Source of the DNA: Aminobacter aganoensis
Lineage (GTDB): Bacteria; Pseudomonadota; Alphaproteobacteria; Rhizobiales; Rhizobiaceae
DNA: 64,000 nucleotides
NCBI RefSeq assembly: GCF_014206975.1
Contig: NZ_JACHOU010000019.1
Location: forward strand, 27,189-91,188
Direction: 5' to 3'
Below the pieces are notes generated by a model. That model saw only the letters and a program-made list of their open reading frames with translations, searched no databases and was not told where the DNA came from. Position 1 is the stretch's first letter. Each line of letters starts with the position of its first letter. Positions 8,295 to 17,448 of the stretch are shown here, piece after piece. Made by a program: the position numbers and the translations under genes.

Positions 8295-9866
8295 ATGACC
8301 TCTGACCAGTTCAACATCTCGCGGCGCGGCCTGCTGGCCCTGGCCGGCGTCGGCCTCGCCACCACCGTTTTCCCCCGCGCCCTCTTCGCGCAGTCGGGCG
8401 GCGTCCTGATCATCGCCGCCGGCCAGGACATCCCCAATTTCGACCCGCACACCGCGACGGGCTATTCCGCCTCGTTCTTCATGCGCAACGTCTATGACCC
8501 GCTGGTGCGCATCTCGGGCAACCCGCCGGTGCCGACCCCCGGCATCGCCGAGAGCTGGACCGTCAGCGCCGACGGCACCGAATACACCTTCGTCCTGAAC
8601 AAGGCCGCCAAGTTCCATTCCGGCAATGCCGTCACCGCCGACGACGTGGTCTACTCCTTCGCCCGCGCACTGAAGCTCGCCAAGGGCAACTCCTGGATGA
8701 TCCGCGACATCGTCACAGCCGAAGGCGTGACGGCCGTCGACGCGGGCACCGTCAAGTTCAAGCTCGCCACGCCCTTCGCACCGTTCCTGCAGGTGCTGCC
8801 GTGGATTTTCGTCGTCGAGAAGGCGGTGGTCGAGGCCAATCTCGGCAGCGATTCCGGCGAAACCTATCTTATGACCAATGCAGCCGGCTCGGGCCCGTTT
8901 GCAGTGGCACGCTTCGAGGTCGGCACGCTCTACCAACTGGCCCGCGCGCCGGAAGCCTGGCAGGCCGGCGGCGGCAACCTCGAAGGCGTGATCTGGCAGA
9001 TCGTGCGTGAAACGGCCACCCAGCGGCTGATGATCCAGCGCGGAGAGGCCCACATCGCCACCGACCTCACCAGCGAGGACATGGATGCTTTGAAGGATGC
9101 ACCCGGCGTCGTCAGCGTCATCGAGCCGGAATACCGCACCTTCTCGATCAAGATGAACACCCAGCACGGTCCTTGCGCCGACATCAACCTGCGCAAGGCG
9201 ATATCCTACGCCACGAACTACAAGGCGATCCTCGACGCCGCAGGCTACGCCGACCCGATGAACGGCCCGTTGCCCAAGGGCATCCTTGGCTTCGACGCCA
9301 ATCTCGTCGCCTACGGCACCGATATGGCCAAGGCGAAGGAATACATGGCCAAGTCGGCCAAGCCGGAAGGCGGTTTCAAGCTCAAGATGTACCACGTCTC
9401 GGGTCTCGAGCAGCAGCGCCGCTGGGCGCTGATCATGCTCGACAGCCTCAAGCAGCTCAACATCGAGCTCGAGATCGTGCCGATGAACTGGCCTGACATG
9501 GTCACCGCCTGCAAGTCGGCGGAAACCTTCCCCGACCTGTTCCCGGTCTACCAGACGGCGAACTACGGCGACCCCGACAACATCGCCTATGCGGCCTACC
9601 ACTCGTCGCGCAACGGCGCCTGGCAGAACGCGGTCTACAAGAACCCGGAAGTCGACGCTCTCATCGAGGCCGGCCGCAAGGAAATCGATCAGGCCAAGCG
9701 CGTTGCGATCTACGCCGAATTCCAGAAGAAGGTCGTCGAGGATGCACCTGACGTCTTCGGCGTGCTGGAGCGCCGCAAGCTCGCCATGCGCGACAACGTG
9801 AAGGACTACCACTTCACGCCGGTCGCCTCCAACGCGATCGAGACCTGGGGCCTGTCGCTCGGCTAA
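8295..9866 (+). CDS. ABC transporter substrate-binding protein, family 5 (Dpp/Opp type)
   Basis: A 523-residue periplasmic solute-binding protein of the peptide/nickel/opine class (SBP_bac_5). The N-terminus carries twin arginines followed by a hydrophobic stretch and an Ala-rich cleavage site ('SRRGLLALAGVGLA', then 'ALFAQS'), suggesting Tat-dependent export. An AGGAG site precedes the ATG. It is the first gene of a complete five-gene importer and follows the fused hydantoinase, so it probably captures the same substrate or its N-acyl/peptide precursor. The ligand is not determinable from sequence. Confidence 0.9.
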   Translation: MTSDQFNISRRGLLALAGVGLATTVFPRALFAQSGGVLIIAAGQDIPNFDPHTATGYSASFFMRNVYDPLVRISGNPPVPTPGIAESWTVSADGTEYTFVLNKAAKFHSGNAVTADDVVYSFARALKLAKGNSWMIRDIVTAEGVTAVDAGTVKFKLATPFAPFLQVLPWIFVVEKAVVEANLGSDSGETYLMTNAAGSGPFAVARFEVGTLYQLARAPEAWQAGGGNLEGVIWQIVRETATQRLMIQRGEAHIATDLTSEDMDALKDAPGVVSVIEPEYRTFSIKMNTQHGPCADINLRKAISYATNYKAILDAAGYADPMNGPLPKGILGFDANLVAYGTDMAKAKEYMAKSAKPEGGFKLKMYHVSGLEQQRRWALIMLDSLKQLNIELEIVPMNWPDMVTACKSAETFPDLFPVYQTANYGDPDNIAYAAYHSSRNGAWQNAVYKNPEVDALIEAGRKEIDQAKRVAIYAEFQKKVVEDAPDVFGVLERRKLAMRDNVKDYHFTPVASNAIETWGLSLG

Positions 9867-9874
9867 GTCGAACA

Positions 9875-9900
9875 TTTGGCGGGCCTTCGGGCCCGCCAAA
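9875..9900 (+). other. Perfect 11-bp stem with UUCG tetraloop after the binding-protein gene
   Basis: TTTGGCGGGCC (9875-9885), TTCG, then GGCCCGCCAAA (9890-9900) form a perfect hairpin 8 bp after the stop codon and 24 bp before the next start. No poly-T follows. Such hairpins between a binding-protein gene and its permeases usually raise the amount of binding protein by 3'-end stabilisation and partial termination. Confidence 0.7.
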
Positions 9901-9923
9901 GCTCCAACCAAAGGACATCGGCA

Positions 9924-10931
9924 ATGCTGCATTTCATCCTGCGGCGGCTTCTGCTGCTCATACCGGTCATCGTCGGCCTGACGATCATCATGTTCGCCAT
10001 CGCTCGCCTTCTGCCGGGCGATCCGGTGGCGCTCGCCGCAGGTCCGAACGCAACGCAGGCCGAAATCGCCTCACTTGCCGTCGAGTACGGCCTCGATAAG
10101 CCGATCTGGGTGCAATACGGCAACTATGTCGCCGGCCTGATGCATGGTGACCTCGGCACGTCGCTTTTGACCCGCCGCCCCGTCGCCGCCGATATAAAGG
10201 CCTACCTTCCCGCGACCCTCGAACTCGTCTTCGCAGCGATGTTCATTGCTGTCGTGGTCGGCATTCCGCTCGGCCTCATCACCGCCGTCTGGCGCAACCG
10301 CTGGCCCGACTACCTTGCCCAGGTCGGCGCCATCGGCGCGATCTCGATGCCCCGCTTCTTCCTCGGGCTCCTTCTGCAGCTCTGCTTTGCCATGTGGCTG
10401 ATGTGGCTGCCGCTCGGCGGACGCCTGCCGATCGTCGTGATCCCGCCGCGCTTCGTCACCGGCTTCCTGACCATCGATTCATTAATTGCCGGCAACTGGA
10501 ACGCCTTCTTCATGTCGCTCCGCCATCTGGCACTTCCGGCCATCGCCATGTCACTGTCCCCGCTCGCCACGATCATGCGCATGATGCGTGCCTCGACGAT
10601 CGAGGTGATGCAGCAGGACTATGTGATGACAGCGCGCGCGCTTGGCCTGCCGCAGCGCAAGATCATCACCAAATACGTCGCCCGCAACGCCGTTTCGGCG
10701 ACGCTGACAGTGATCGGCCTCTATTTCGGCTGGCTTCTCGGCGGCACCGTGCTGGTCGAGACCGTGTTCGACTGGCCGGGCCTCGGCCTCTACGCCACCA
10801 AGGCCATCGTCTCGCAGGACATGATGCCGGTGATCGGCGTGGCCTTGGTCATCGGCCTGCTCTTCGTCTTCGCCAACCTCGTCATCGACCTGCTCTACGG
10901 CGTCATCAACCCCAAGGTCCGCTACTCATGA
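9924..10931 (+). CDS. ABC transporter permease, DppB type
   Basis: A 335-residue inner-membrane permease. The N-terminal 'MLHFILRRLLLLIPVIVGLT' and the 'RLLPGDPV' segment are hallmarks of DppB/OppB. The EAA loop is visible near 'ARALGLPQRKIITKYVARNA'. ATG at 9924 follows AAAGGA; the open frame upstream runs through the hairpin and is not used. The stop codon overlaps the next start (ATGA). Confidence 0.9.
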   Translation: MLHFILRRLLLLIPVIVGLTIIMFAIARLLPGDPVALAAGPNATQAEIASLAVEYGLDKPIWVQYGNYVAGLMHGDLGTSLLTRRPVAADIKAYLPATLELVFAAMFIAVVVGIPLGLITAVWRNRWPDYLAQVGAIGAISMPRFFLGLLLQLCFAMWLMWLPLGGRLPIVVIPPRFVTGFLTIDSLIAGNWNAFFMSLRHLALPAIAMSLSPLATIMRMMRASTIEVMQQDYVMTARALGLPQRKIITKYVARNAVSATLTVIGLYFGWLLGGTVLVETVFDWPGLGLYATKAIVSQDMMPVIGVALVIGLLFVFANLVIDLLYGVINPKVRYS

Positions 10932-11824
10932 CCACGACCGAGCCCAACACCGCGGACGATTTCGCCACGCCGCGCCGCGACAGGCTGCGCCGTGCCTTCT
11001 TCCGCTTTTCGCAAAGCAAGCTGTCGATGCTGGGTGCGGCCATCGTCGCGGTGGTGATCTTCTTCACCGTCTTCGGCACCGTGCTGGCCCCCTACCCCGA
11101 ACACGTCGGCGGCGGGGTCGACACCGCTTCGCGCTTCATCCCGCCGTCAGCGGCGCACCCGTTCGGCACCAACGAACTCGGCCAGGACGTGCTGTCGCTG
11201 GTCATGGCCGGCACCACGGTATCGGTGCTCGCCGGCTTCGGCGTGGTGCTCATCGGCTCGGTGATCGGCACGCTGGTCGGCGCCGTCGCTGGCTTTGCCC
11301 GTGGCTGGGTCGACGAGGTGCTGATGCGGCTGACCGACCTGACGCTGACCATCCCCGGCCTGATCCTTGCCATGGCGATTGCCGCGGCCCTCGGCTCGGG
11401 CTTCGGCAACATGGTGATCGCGATCGCCCTGTCATGGTGGCCCGGCTACGCGCGGCTGGTGCGCGGCGAGGTGCTGGCAGCGCGCGAGGAAGTCTACGTT
11501 ACCGCTGCGCGTGCGCTCGGCGCCACGCCCAAGCGCATCCTCTTCCGCCACATCCTGCCCAACGTCGTGTCGCCGATCATCGTCAAGATGTCGCTCGACA
11601 TGGGCTTTGCCATCCTGACCGTCGCCGGCCTCGGCTTCATCGGTATCGGCGTTCGTCCCCCGACGCCCGAATGGGGCACACTCTTGTCCGTTTCGCGTTC
11701 CTATATGCCCGACTACTGGTGGACGGCGATGGCGCCCGGCATGGCGATGTTCCTCGCGGTGTTCGGCTTCAACCTGCTCGGCGATGGCCTGCGCGACATC
11801 CTCGATCCGAAGGCGAGGCGCTGA
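10928..11824 (+). CDS. ABC transporter permease, DppC type
   Basis: A 298-residue permease partner of the upstream DppB-type protein. It has the N-terminal cytoplasmic arm and first membrane segment typical of OppC_N ('LSMLGAAIVAVVIFFTVFG'), then 'HPFGTNELGQDVLS', a strong DppC/OppC signature. The EAA loop is around 'ARALGATPKRILFRHILPNV'. Translationally coupled on both sides by 4-bp ATGA overlaps. Confidence 0.9.
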   Translation: MTTTEPNTADDFATPRRDRLRRAFFRFSQSKLSMLGAAIVAVVIFFTVFGTVLAPYPEHVGGGVDTASRFIPPSAAHPFGTNELGQDVLSLVMAGTTVSVLAGFGVVLIGSVIGTLVGAVAGFARGWVDEVLMRLTDLTLTIPGLILAMAIAAALGSGFGNMVIAIALSWWPGYARLVRGEVLAAREEVYVTAARALGATPKRILFRHILPNVVSPIIVKMSLDMGFAILTVAGLGFIGIGVRPPTPEWGTLLSVSRSYMPDYWWTAMAPGMAMFLAVFGFNLLGDGLRDILDPKARR

Positions 11825-12861
11825 TGACCCAACCTCTCCTTTCCATCCGCGACCTGCACCTCCGGATGTCCAGCTTCGACGGCCGGGCACATGTGCTGAA
11901 CGGCATCAACCTCACCGTCAACCGGGGCGAGATCTGGGGGCTCGTCGGCGAAAGCGGCTGCGGCAAGTCGCTCACCGGTCTGTCGGTATCGCGCTTGCAG
12001 CCGACGCCGCCGGCGCACTACACGGCGGGCGAGATCCTGCTCGAAGGCCATGACCTGCTCAAGCTCAGCCAGGCTGAGATGCAGCGCCTGCGCGGCAAGC
12101 GCATCGGCATGATCTTCCAGGACCCGACGACCAACCTCAATCCGGCCTTCCGCATCGGCGACCAACTTGTCGACGTGGCGCTGGCCGCGGCCGAGCGCGA
12201 TCCCGACGTGATCGGCTGCTCGCCCAATGCCGGCCGGCGCGAACGCCGCCAGGCCGCACGCAAGCTCGCCGGCGAGATGCTCGCGCGCGTCGGCATCCCC
12301 AACGCGCTGGCACGGCTCAACGACTACCCGCACCAGTTCTCGGGCGGCATGCGCCAGCGCGTGCTGATCGCCATGGCGCTGATCGGCCGGCCTGACCTCC
12401 TGATCGCCGACGAGCCGACGACGGCGCTCGACGTCTCGGTCCAGGCGCAGATCCTCGAGCTCATCAAGAACAGCGTCAAAGACTTCGACATGGGCGTCGT
12501 TCTGATCACCCACAATCTCGGCGTCGTCGCCCAGACATGCAGCCACGTCGCCGTCATGTATGCCGGCAACATCGTCGAAAGCGGACCGGTCGCAGCCGTC
12601 ATCGGCAATCCGGTCCACCCCTACACACGCGCCTTGATGTCGGCGATCCCGACCCGCGAAACCAGGCGCGGCGAGCTTCGCGGCCTGGCCGGCTCGGTTC
12701 CGAACCTGATCACCCCGCCGCCGGGCTGCCGCTTCGCCCCGCGCTGCCAGTTTGCCCAACCCGCCTGCACCGCTGCCATGCCGACGCCGGTCTCGGTAGG
12801 CGACAGCCATGCCGCCGCCTGCATTCGCGTCAACGAAATGGAGGCGCTCGTCGATGACTGA
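11824..12861 (+). CDS. ABC transporter ATP-binding protein, DppD type
   Basis: A 345-residue ATPase. Walker A GESGCGKS is at about residues 42-49; the signature FSGGMRQR, Walker B 'LLIADEPT' and the H-loop 'LITHNL' are all present. The C-terminal Cys-rich segment '[14 protein letters not shown]' is the oligopeptide/dipeptide ATPase C-terminal domain, which can bind an iron-sulfur cluster in this family. Start overlaps the dppC stop. Confidence 0.9.
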   Translation: MTQPLLSIRDLHLRMSSFDGRAHVLNGINLTVNRGEIWGLVGESGCGKSLTGLSVSRLQPTPPAHYTAGEILLEGHDLLKLSQAEMQRLRGKRIGMIFQDPTTNLNPAFRIGDQLVDVALAAAERDPDVIGCSPNAGRRERRQAARKLAGEMLARVGIPNALARLNDYPHQFSGGMRQRVLIAMALIGRPDLLIADEPTTALDVSVQAQILELIKNSVKDFDMGVVLITHNLGVVAQTCSHVAVMYAGNIVESGPVAAVIGNPVHPYTRALMSAIPTRETRRGELRGLAGSVPNLITPPPGCRFAPRCQFAQPACTAAMPTPVSVGDSHAAACIRVNEMEALVDD

Positions 12862-13678
12862 GATCATGCTTGAAATCGATAACGTCTCGAAGATCTATCC
12901 CGGCCGACGCGGCATCTTCGGCTCGTCGCCTGAAGTCCATGCGCTGAAGAACGTCTCGCTCAGCGTGCGCAAGGGCGAGAGCTTCGGCCTCGTCGGCGAA
13001 AGCGGCTCGGGCAAGACGACGCTGACCCGCTCCATCCTGCACCTGGAAACGCCGACCTCGGGCAGCATCCGCGTCCAGGGCCAGGACCTGGGCAAGCTGT
13101 CCGACGCCGAACTGCGCCGCCTGCGCTCGCGCGTCCAGATCGTCTTCCAGGATCCCTACGCCTCGCTCAACCCGCGCATGTCGGTCTACGACATCATCAC
13201 CGAGCCGTTGGTGATCCACCACGAGACGCTCGGCCTGACCAACAGGCAGCGCAGCGACCGAGCTGCGGAGCTGCTTTCGCTCGTCGGCATGGGTCCGCAG
13301 CACCTGCACCGCTATCCGCACGAATTCTCCGGCGGCCAGCGCCAGCGCATCTGCATCGCGCGCGCCCTCGCCTCGGGCCCGGAACTGCTGCTGCTCGACG
13401 AGCCGACCTCGGCTCTCGACGTCTCTGTGCAGGCCCAGGTACTCAATCTGCTGTGCGAACTTCAGGATCGCCTCGGCCTGACCTACTTCTTCATCAGCCA
13501 CGATCTCGCCGTCGTCCGCTATCTCTGCGACCGTGTCGCGCTGATCAACCGCGGCGAACTCGTCGAACAGGGCGACTGCGCCGACATTTTCGACGCTCCG
13601 GAAAGCGAGTACGCTCGCATGCTGATCGGCGCGATGCCGGAAGTGAAAGTACCTGCAAGCGCTGGTCGCGGCGGCTAG
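12854..13678 (+). CDS. ABC transporter ATP-binding protein, DppF type
   Basis: A 274-residue second ATPase of the importer, with Walker A GESGSGKTT at about 48-56, FSGGQRQR and 'LLLLDEPTSALD'. It is shorter than most DppF/OppF proteins (about 320) because the Cys-containing C-terminal extension is absent. The start overlaps the dppD end by 8 bp. Last gene of the importer. Confidence 0.9.
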   Translation: MTEIMLEIDNVSKIYPGRRGIFGSSPEVHALKNVSLSVRKGESFGLVGESGSGKTTLTRSILHLETPTSGSIRVQGQDLGKLSDAELRRLRSRVQIVFQDPYASLNPRMSVYDIITEPLVIHHETLGLTNRQRSDRAAELLSLVGMGPQHLHRYPHEFSGGQRQRICIARALASGPELLLLDEPTSALDVSVQAQVLNLLCELQDRLGLTYFFISHDLAVVRYLCDRVALINRGELVEQGDCADIFDAPESEYARMLIGAMPEVKVPASAGRGG

Positions 13679-14118
13679 ATCGAGCCTCGAACCGGCTCAT
13701 CGTTGATCTGTTCGTCCTCTCCAAGCAGGCCCTCCATTGAGAGCCTCGGAGTGGGATGACGATGAGTTGACTGTGCTTTCCGATCCGACCGCCTTCGGCC
13801 GATCCCCAAACTCTGTCTGAAAAGTCACGGCATATCGCATCGGCATGTCGCCATTTGACGGTCACGATATCGTCCAGCGTCTACAAGGAAGGCGCCATCA
13901 AAGCGGTGACAAACCTACCAACATCAAGACCTTCTCGTTATCGTCAGCCCGAGCGCTATTGTCTTGAGCCGGCAAATCAGATGAGTGTCGATGAGGGCGC
14001 GTTCGCGCTCCCTCATTTGCGTGGAGGGGAAATGCTGTTGCCGACTTCCAGGAAGCGTCGTCCTCTCCGGACTCGCCTCGATCCCTTCTCCGACTGCACT
14101 CCGTGAAAGCCTGATCGC
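13679..14118. other. 440-bp gene-free stretch
   Basis: No convincing gene on either strand. It contains an imperfect hairpin at 13991-14016 (atgaggg paired with ccctcat, inner gcg/cgc, TTCG loop) about 100 bp before the EamA gene. That hairpin could be a leader structure or the 3' end of the dpp transcript. The rest shows no clear pattern. Confidence 0.5.
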
Positions 14119-14955
14119 ATGTCCGGCTTTGCCCTTACCATCGTCCTGGTCGCGGCCTTCCTGCATGCGAGCTGGAACGCCGTCGTCAAGGCGGCGACAG
14201 ATCGCGCCGTCGTTCTTGCCGCCGTCTCGGCCACCCATGCCACGCTCGGCACGGTGCTGGTCCTGTCAGCGCCGGCGCCATCGCTGGAGAGCTGGATCTA
14301 CATCCTGCTCTCGACCGTCATCCACTTCGGCTACTACATCTTCCTGTTCCAGTCGTACCGATTCGGCGACTTGAGCCAGGTCTATCCCATCGCACGCGGC
14401 CTTGCCCCGGCCCTCGTCGCTTTCGGCGCCTATGTGATGATCGGCGAAACCCTGCCGCCGCTGGGCTGGGCCGGGCTTGCCGCCGTCACCTTCGGCATCG
14501 CCTTTCTCGCCTTCCAGCGCGGTGCCGCCAACGCCGATCCGCGCGCCGTGGCCGCTGCGGCGATCAACGGCCTTCTGATCGCCTCCTATTCGGTCATCGA
14601 CGGCATCGGCGTTCGCCTGTCCGACAGCCCGTTCGGCTACATGGGCTGGCTGTTCCTGCTCGAATTCCCGGTCACGTTGTTCGTCTTGTTCCGCCGCCGC
14701 GGCGCGTCCCATACCATCGACCGCAAGACCGTCATGCTCGGACTTGTCGGCGGCCTTGGTGCCGTCGCGGCCTATGGGCTTGTCATCTATGCCAAGACCA
14801 TCGCCCCGCTCGGGGCAGTCTCGGCGGTGCGGGAATCGAGCGTCATCATCGCCGCGCTGATCGGACTGTTCATCTTCGGCGAGCGGCCCTGGCCGGCGCG
14901 CATCGTCTCGGCCGTCATCGTCGCTTGCGGCGTCATCGCCCTCGCCTTTTCCTGA
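14119..14955 (+). CDS. EamA/DMT family transporter
   Basis: A 278-residue, strongly hydrophobic protein with about ten membrane segments in two EamA repeats (about 1-135 and 150-278). The 'YRFGDLSQVYPIARGLAPALVAFGAYVMIGE' region and 'VRESSVIIAALIGLFIFGERP' are the repeat ends typical of the drug/metabolite transporter superfamily. It lies 216 bp upstream of the aminoethylphosphonate-type importer. From memory, one DMT subgroup (TIGR03340) is associated with phosphonate loci, which would fit this position, but membership is not proven here. Confidence 0.82.
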   Translation: MSGFALTIVLVAAFLHASWNAVVKAATDRAVVLAAVSATHATLGTVLVLSAPAPSLESWIYILLSTVIHFGYYIFLFQSYRFGDLSQVYPIARGLAPALVAFGAYVMIGETLPPLGWAGLAAVTFGIAFLAFQRGAANADPRAVAAAAINGLLIASYSVIDGIGVRLSDSPFGYMGWLFLLEFPVTLFVLFRRRGASHTIDRKTVMLGLVGGLGAVAAYGLVIYAKTIAPLGAVSAVRESSVIIAALIGLFIFGERPWPARIVSAVIVACGVIALAFS

Positions 14956-15009
14956 CGGCGGACTGACCCCGAACACGTTTGTCGCATCGCCATACAGCTC
15001 ATAAGCTGA

Positions 15010-15055
15010 GGCTACAGTATTATAAAAAGAATAGATTTTACTTATTGACCCCTCG
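15010..15055 (+). promoter_or_regulatory. AT-rich upstream region of the phosphonate-type importer
   Basis: A short AT-rich island (TATTATAAAAAG and following) interrupts GC-rich sequence about 120-160 bp before the binding-protein gene. Promoters in this GC class often lie in such islands. No exact -35/-10 pair can be fixed. Confidence 0.3.
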
Positions 15056-15171
15056 TTCCCAGTATCAGCCTTGGACGAGGCGCAATCGGGGCAATCGCGG
15101 CACGCGCATCCCTGCTCAGACCTCTCCCAATCAGAACGTGCCTAAGCGATTCAAATGGGAGCCAGATATCC

Positions 15172-16194
15172 ATGAACCAGAAGAAAAACTTCGCGCTTGC
15201 TGCTGTTACCACCATGCTGATGTCCTCGGCTGCCTGGGCAGAGACCGAGCTTACCGTCTACACGGCGATCGAGGCCGAAGACCTCAAGCGTTACGCCGAG
15301 ACGTTCAACCAGGACCATCCTGACATCAAGCTGAACTTCATCCGCGACTCGACCGGCGTCATCACCGCCAAGCTGCTGGCCGAGAAGGACAACCCGCAGG
15401 CCGACGTGATCTGGGGACTGGCCGCCACCTCGCTTCTGGTGCTCAAGGCCGAAGGCATGCTTGAGCCCTATGCGCCGAAGGGCGTCGATCTGCTCAAGCC
15501 CGAATATGTCGACAAGGACACGCCACCGGCATGGGTCGGCATGGACGGCTGGGCGGCGTCGATCTGCTACAACACCGTCGAGGGCCAGAAGCTCGGCCTG
15601 ACCGCGCCCCAGAGCTGGAAGGACCTGACCAAGCCCGAATACAAGGGTCATGTGGTGATGCCGAACCCGGCATCCTCCGGCACCGGCTATCTCGACGTGT
15701 CGAGCTGGATCCAGCTGTTCGGCGAAAAGGAAGGCTGGACCTACATGGACGGCCTGCACCAGAACATCGCCACCTACACCCATTCCGGCTCCAAGCCCTG
15801 CAAGATGGCGGCCGCCGGTGAAACGGTGATCGGCATCTCCTTCGAGTTCCGTGCAGCCAAGTCCAAGGCCGAGGGTGCGCCGATCGACATCATCATTCCC
15901 GAGGAAGGCATCGGCTGGGACATGGAAGCCTCGGCGCTCGTCGCCGGCACGGCCAAGGAAGAAGCCGCCAAGACGCTCATCGACTGGTCTGTCTCGAAGA
16001 AGGCCAACGAGATGTACAATGTCGGCTGGGCCATCGTCGCCATGCCGGGCGTTGCCAAGCCGGTCCCACACCTGCCCGCCAACATCGAAGAGAAGATGAT
16101 CAAGAACGACTTCGAATGGGCGGCCAACAACCGCAATACGATCCTTGCAGAGTGGGCCAAGCGCTACGACTCCAAGTCCGAGCCGAAGAGCTGA
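15172..16194 (+). CDS. 2-aminoethylphosphonate-type ABC transporter substrate-binding protein
   Basis: A 340-residue periplasmic binding protein with a clear Sec signal peptide (about 1-23, cleavage after 'SSAAWA'). The mature start 'ETELTVYTAIEAEDLKRYAETF' is typical of the iron(III)/phosphonate binding family. It is best matched by the putative 2-aminoethylphosphonate binding group (TIGR03261-like, the AepX type); this is my recognition and not a search result. The following ATPase and fused double permease have the gene order of this importer. No phosphonate-degrading gene (phnW, phnX, phnA, phnY, phnZ) is nearby, so the ligand remains an inference. Confidence 0.8.
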   Translation: MNQKKNFALAAVTTMLMSSAAWAETELTVYTAIEAEDLKRYAETFNQDHPDIKLNFIRDSTGVITAKLLAEKDNPQADVIWGLAATSLLVLKAEGMLEPYAPKGVDLLKPEYVDKDTPPAWVGMDGWAASICYNTVEGQKLGLTAPQSWKDLTKPEYKGHVVMPNPASSGTGYLDVSSWIQLFGEKEGWTYMDGLHQNIATYTHSGSKPCKMAAAGETVIGISFEFRAAKSKAEGAPIDIIIPEEGIGWDMEASALVAGTAKEEAAKTLIDWSVSKKANEMYNVGWAIVAMPGVAKPVPHLPANIEEKMIKNDFEWAANNRNTILAEWAKRYDSKSEPKS

Positions 16195-16322
16195 CGGCCA
16201 AAGCCGTCGACCGACGGGCGTCGCCACGCGCGACGCCCGAACTCTTGCCCCCAAGCCGGATGGTTACGATGAGACACGAAACCCTCGCCGGGCAGCCGCG
16301 ACTTCCGACTGAAGTGAGCGCC

Positions 16323-17447
16323 ATGAACGCCGCCAGCCTGAACGTGAAGCCAGCCTATCTCAACATCTCGAACGTCTGGAAAGCCTTCGGCGAGTTCCAC
16401 GCGCTGAAGGACATCTCGCTCGATATCAGGGAAGGCGAATTCGTCTGCTTCCTCGGCCCGTCTGGCTGCGGCAAGACCACGCTGCTGCGCGCCATCGCCG
16501 GCCTCGACCTGCAGACCCGCGGGTCCATCCATCAGGGCGGGCGCGACGTGTCGACCTTGCCGCCATCCAAGCGCGACTATGGCATCGTGTTCCAGTCCTA
16601 CGCGCTGTTTCCCAACCTGACGATCGCCAAGAACATCGCCTTTGGGCTGGAGAATACCAAGCGCCCACGCGCCGAGATCGCAAGCCGCGTCACCGAACTG
16701 CTCAAGCTGGTCGGCCTGCCCGACCAAGGCAACAAATATCCGGCCCAGCTCTCCGGCGGCCAGCAGCAGCGCATTGCCCTCGCCCGCGCCATCGCCATCT
16801 CGCCAGGCTTGCTTCTGCTCGACGAGCCGCTGTCGGCGCTCGATGCCAAGGTGCGCACCCATCTGCGCCACGAGATCAAGGAACTGCAGCGCAAGCTCGG
16901 CGTCACCACCATCATGGTCACCCACGACCAGGAGGAAGCTCTGTCTATGGCCGACCGCATCGTGGTGATGAACCATGGTGTCATCGAGCAGATCGGTACG
17001 CCGACTGAGATCTACCGACACCCCGCGACGCTGTTCGTCGCCGACTTCATCGGCGAGGCGAACAAATTTGCCGCCAACGCCGACAAGGGCGGCGTGAGCT
17101 TCGGTGCCAAGGCTTTCAGATCCGCTCCGCATCAGTTCGGCCCTGGCACCCCGGTCATTGCGGCGATCAGGCCCGAAGACGTCATTCCGCATGGACCCGG
17201 AGCCCGCTCCCCGGGTGCGCCCGACATCGTGCAGCAGCCGGAGAACCTGCTCGACGTGACCATTGGAGAAATGGAGTTCCTGGGCTCGTTCTGGCGCACG
17301 CGCCTACGCGGCAAGGAGCTTGGCGATGAAACGCTGATCGCCGATTTCTCGATCAATGCCGCCCGCCGTCTTTCGCTGGCGGAAGGCGGTGCCCTGACAG
17401 TCGAACTGCCCGAAGATCGCCTGCTGGTCTTTCCCGGGAGGGCATGA
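16323..17447 (+). CDS. 2-aminoethylphosphonate-type ABC transporter ATP-binding protein
   Basis: A 374-residue ATPase of the CUT1/PotA-like class. Walker A GPSGCGKTT is at about 45-53, LSGGQQQR the signature, 'LLLLDEPLSALDAKVR' Walker B/D-loop, and 'VTHDQEEAL' the H-loop. A C-terminal TOBE-type regulatory domain follows (about 280-374). I chose ATG 16323 because the domain begins right after it; an ATG at 16260 would add 21 residues without domain support. Stop is one base before the permease start. Confidence 0.85.
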   Translation: MNAASLNVKPAYLNISNVWKAFGEFHALKDISLDIREGEFVCFLGPSGCGKTTLLRAIAGLDLQTRGSIHQGGRDVSTLPPSKRDYGIVFQSYALFPNLTIAKNIAFGLENTKRPRAEIASRVTELLKLVGLPDQGNKYPAQLSGGQQQRIALARAIAISPGLLLLDEPLSALDAKVRTHLRHEIKELQRKLGVTTIMVTHDQEEALSMADRIVVMNHGVIEQIGTPTEIYRHPATLFVADFIGEANKFAANADKGGVSFGAKAFRSAPHQFGPGTPVIAAIRPEDVIPHGPGARSPGAPDIVQQPENLLDVTIGEMEFLGSFWRTRLRGKELGDETLIADFSINAARRLSLAEGGALTVELPEDRLLVFPGRA

Positions 17448-17448
17448 C

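Noticed and set aside
13855..14106. An 83-codon frame before the EamA gene
   Set aside because: No ribosome site, no homology and unusual composition; it overlaps the hairpin at 13991-14016.
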